The notes beneath the pieces are model-generated. The model was given only the letters and a program-made list of their open reading frames with translations, was not told where the DNA came from and did not search any database. Shown piece after piece: positions 40,672 to 41,319 of a stretch of DNA of 41,319 nucleotides. The stretch's first letter is position 1, and the number at the start of each line of letters is the position of its first letter. Source of the DNA: Actinomadura hibisca NBRC 15177 (GTDB taxonomy: Bacteria > Actinomycetota > Actinomycetes > Streptosporangiales > Streptosporangiaceae); the NCBI RefSeq assembly GCF_001552635.1, contig NZ_BCRO01000091.1, forward strand, positions 1 through 41,319, read 5' to 3'. The position numbers and the translations under genes are program-made.

Positions 40672-41223
40672 ATGCCACCGACCAACCCGCCCCTGCGCCC
40701 GCCCGTACGAGTAGTGCCGTACACGCCGCACAACAGCACTCAGGGAAGGGCAAAGACGGAGAGAACCCACCTACGCCCAGTAAGAGGCGCACCACCGTCG
40801 AAACAGCAGGAACCGGCCCCGCGCCCCGCCGTCCCCGGCCTGAGGCTGATCAACCCACCAGAGACGAGCGTGCAGGACGTGGCCGAGGCGACGGCACGCC
40901 TGGTGATCGAGGTGCTGGCGGGCGTCCGAGTCCCCCGCCACCTGGACACGAGGGCGCTGCCGCAGGTGAGATCGGGCGTGGCGGCCCACCAGATCGCGGT
41001 GGCGAAGGGAGCAAAGGTGGCCCCACCGCGAGTGCTATCCGTCCGAGCACAGGAACCGGCCCCCGACGTGGTGGAGGCAAACGCGGTGGTGATCCTGGCG
41101 GGCCACATCCAGGCACTGGCGTTCCGTCTGGAGCGGCACAGGGGCCAGTGGCGCTGCACGGCGGTGGAGACGACAAGACCGACGAAGCCGAAGCCAAAGT
41201 CGGCAAGCCGCCAGGCAGGCTGA
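40672..41223 (+). CDS. Rv3235-family-like protein (183 aa)
   Basis: The N-terminal half is Pro/Arg-rich and probably disordered (MPPTNPPLRPPVRVVPYTP). The C-terminal half is a small domain: VAEATARLVIEVLAGVRVPRHL, RSGVAAHQIAVA, then PRVLSVRAQEP, VVILAGHIQALAFRLERHRGQWRCTAVE. This pattern (LxxxLVxxVLEVLAGxRP, then a barrel-like tail) resembles actinobacterial Rv3235-family proteins, whose genes often lie near secA. That neighbour would be outside the window. The function is unknown. An ATG at 40672 precedes the ORF after a weak GAGG-like SD. The domain assignment is from memory. Confidence 0.72.
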   Translation: MPPTNPPLRPPVRVVPYTPHNSTQGRAKTERTHLRPVRGAPPSKQQEPAPRPAVPGLRLINPPETSVQDVAEATARLVIEVLAGVRVPRHLDTRALPQVRSGVAAHQIAVAKGAKVAPPRVLSVRAQEPAPDVVEANAVVILAGHIQALAFRLERHRGQWRCTAVETTRPTKPKPKSASRQAG

Positions 41224-41226
41224 CCA

Positions 41227-41287
41227 GACCATCCACCCCAGCCCCGCGCGGGTTTGTGCACATGACCATCCACCCCAGCCCCGCGCG
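41227..41287 (+). repeat. 24-bp direct repeat, two copies at 37-bp spacing
   Basis: GACCATCCACCCCAGCCCCG plus CGCG occurs at 41227-41250 and again at 41264-41287, separated by 13 nt (GGTTTGTGCACAT). It lies just after the Rv3235-like stop, close to the window end, so further copies beyond cannot be judged. Confidence 0.75.
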
Positions 41288-41319
41288 CTGCACCATCACG
41301 CCAACCCCGGCCACCGGGG

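Overview
The window is about 41.3 kb of very GC-rich DNA with GTG/TTG starts, strong third-position G/C bias and a DasR-controlled amino-sugar PTS. This points to an actinomycete, probably of the Streptosporangiales (Actinomadura/Thermomonospora-like). The order is inference from gene content, and no rRNA or tRNA gene was seen.

Region 1 (1-12667) is an accessory, probably immune, island. It holds three very large paralogous proteins with the order TIR - CHAT (caspase-like) - STAND/NB-ARC-type NTPase - TPR. One is on the minus strand and runs off the left edge (3239 down to 1). One on the plus strand is split by a -1 frameshift in a G-run (3798-7918). One is intact (8522-12667). Two stand-alone TIR proteins lie between them: a soluble one (3407-3793) and a membrane-anchored one (7915-8466) whose start overlaps the preceding gene by 4 bp. 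The minus-strand gene and the split gene have a basic residue at the usual TIR catalytic-glutamate position, while both stand-alone TIRs and the third large protein keep the glutamate. A sensor/scaffold protein paired with a separate TIR effector is the most interesting hypothesis of the window.

Region 2 (12642-22221) is chromosomal housekeeping, mostly on the minus strand: acetoacetate-CoA ligase, a HAD/cupin/zinc-ribbon operon, 1-pyrroline-5-carboxylate dehydrogenase, a small unknown protein, a second HAD protein and a polytopic glycosyltransferase-like protein. A divergent acyl-CoA dehydrogenase follows on the plus strand. Just downstream of the dehydrogenase genes pruA and the acyl-CoA dehydrogenase lie two copies of the same multi-hairpin element. 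Each has an upstream hairpin and a three-way junction, with identical loops and compensatory changes in the stems.

Region 3 (22404-30421) is a cell-wall turnover and recycling module. MurQ etherase and an RpiR regulator are on the minus strand, divergent from a BadF/NAGK-type sugar kinase that carries an unusual His/Gly-repeat insertion. A class A penicillin-binding protein, a NagZ-like GH3 lipoprotein and a small lipoprotein follow. Between kinase and PBP is a non-coding low-complexity tract.

Region 4 (30503-40582) starts with a Uma2-family protein and then holds a compact GlcNAc phosphotransferase regulon. The minus-strand operon runs nagA - SIS deaminase - EIIB - EIIA(crr) - HAD phosphatase - HPr - EI. 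Opposite it are a GlcNAc EIIC gene, dasR and a second EIIC gene. Long double DasR operators sit in the nagA/nagE divergent region and over the dasR promoter. Strong hairpins close the transcription units. The right edge holds a small Rv3235-family-like protein and a 24-bp direct repeat.
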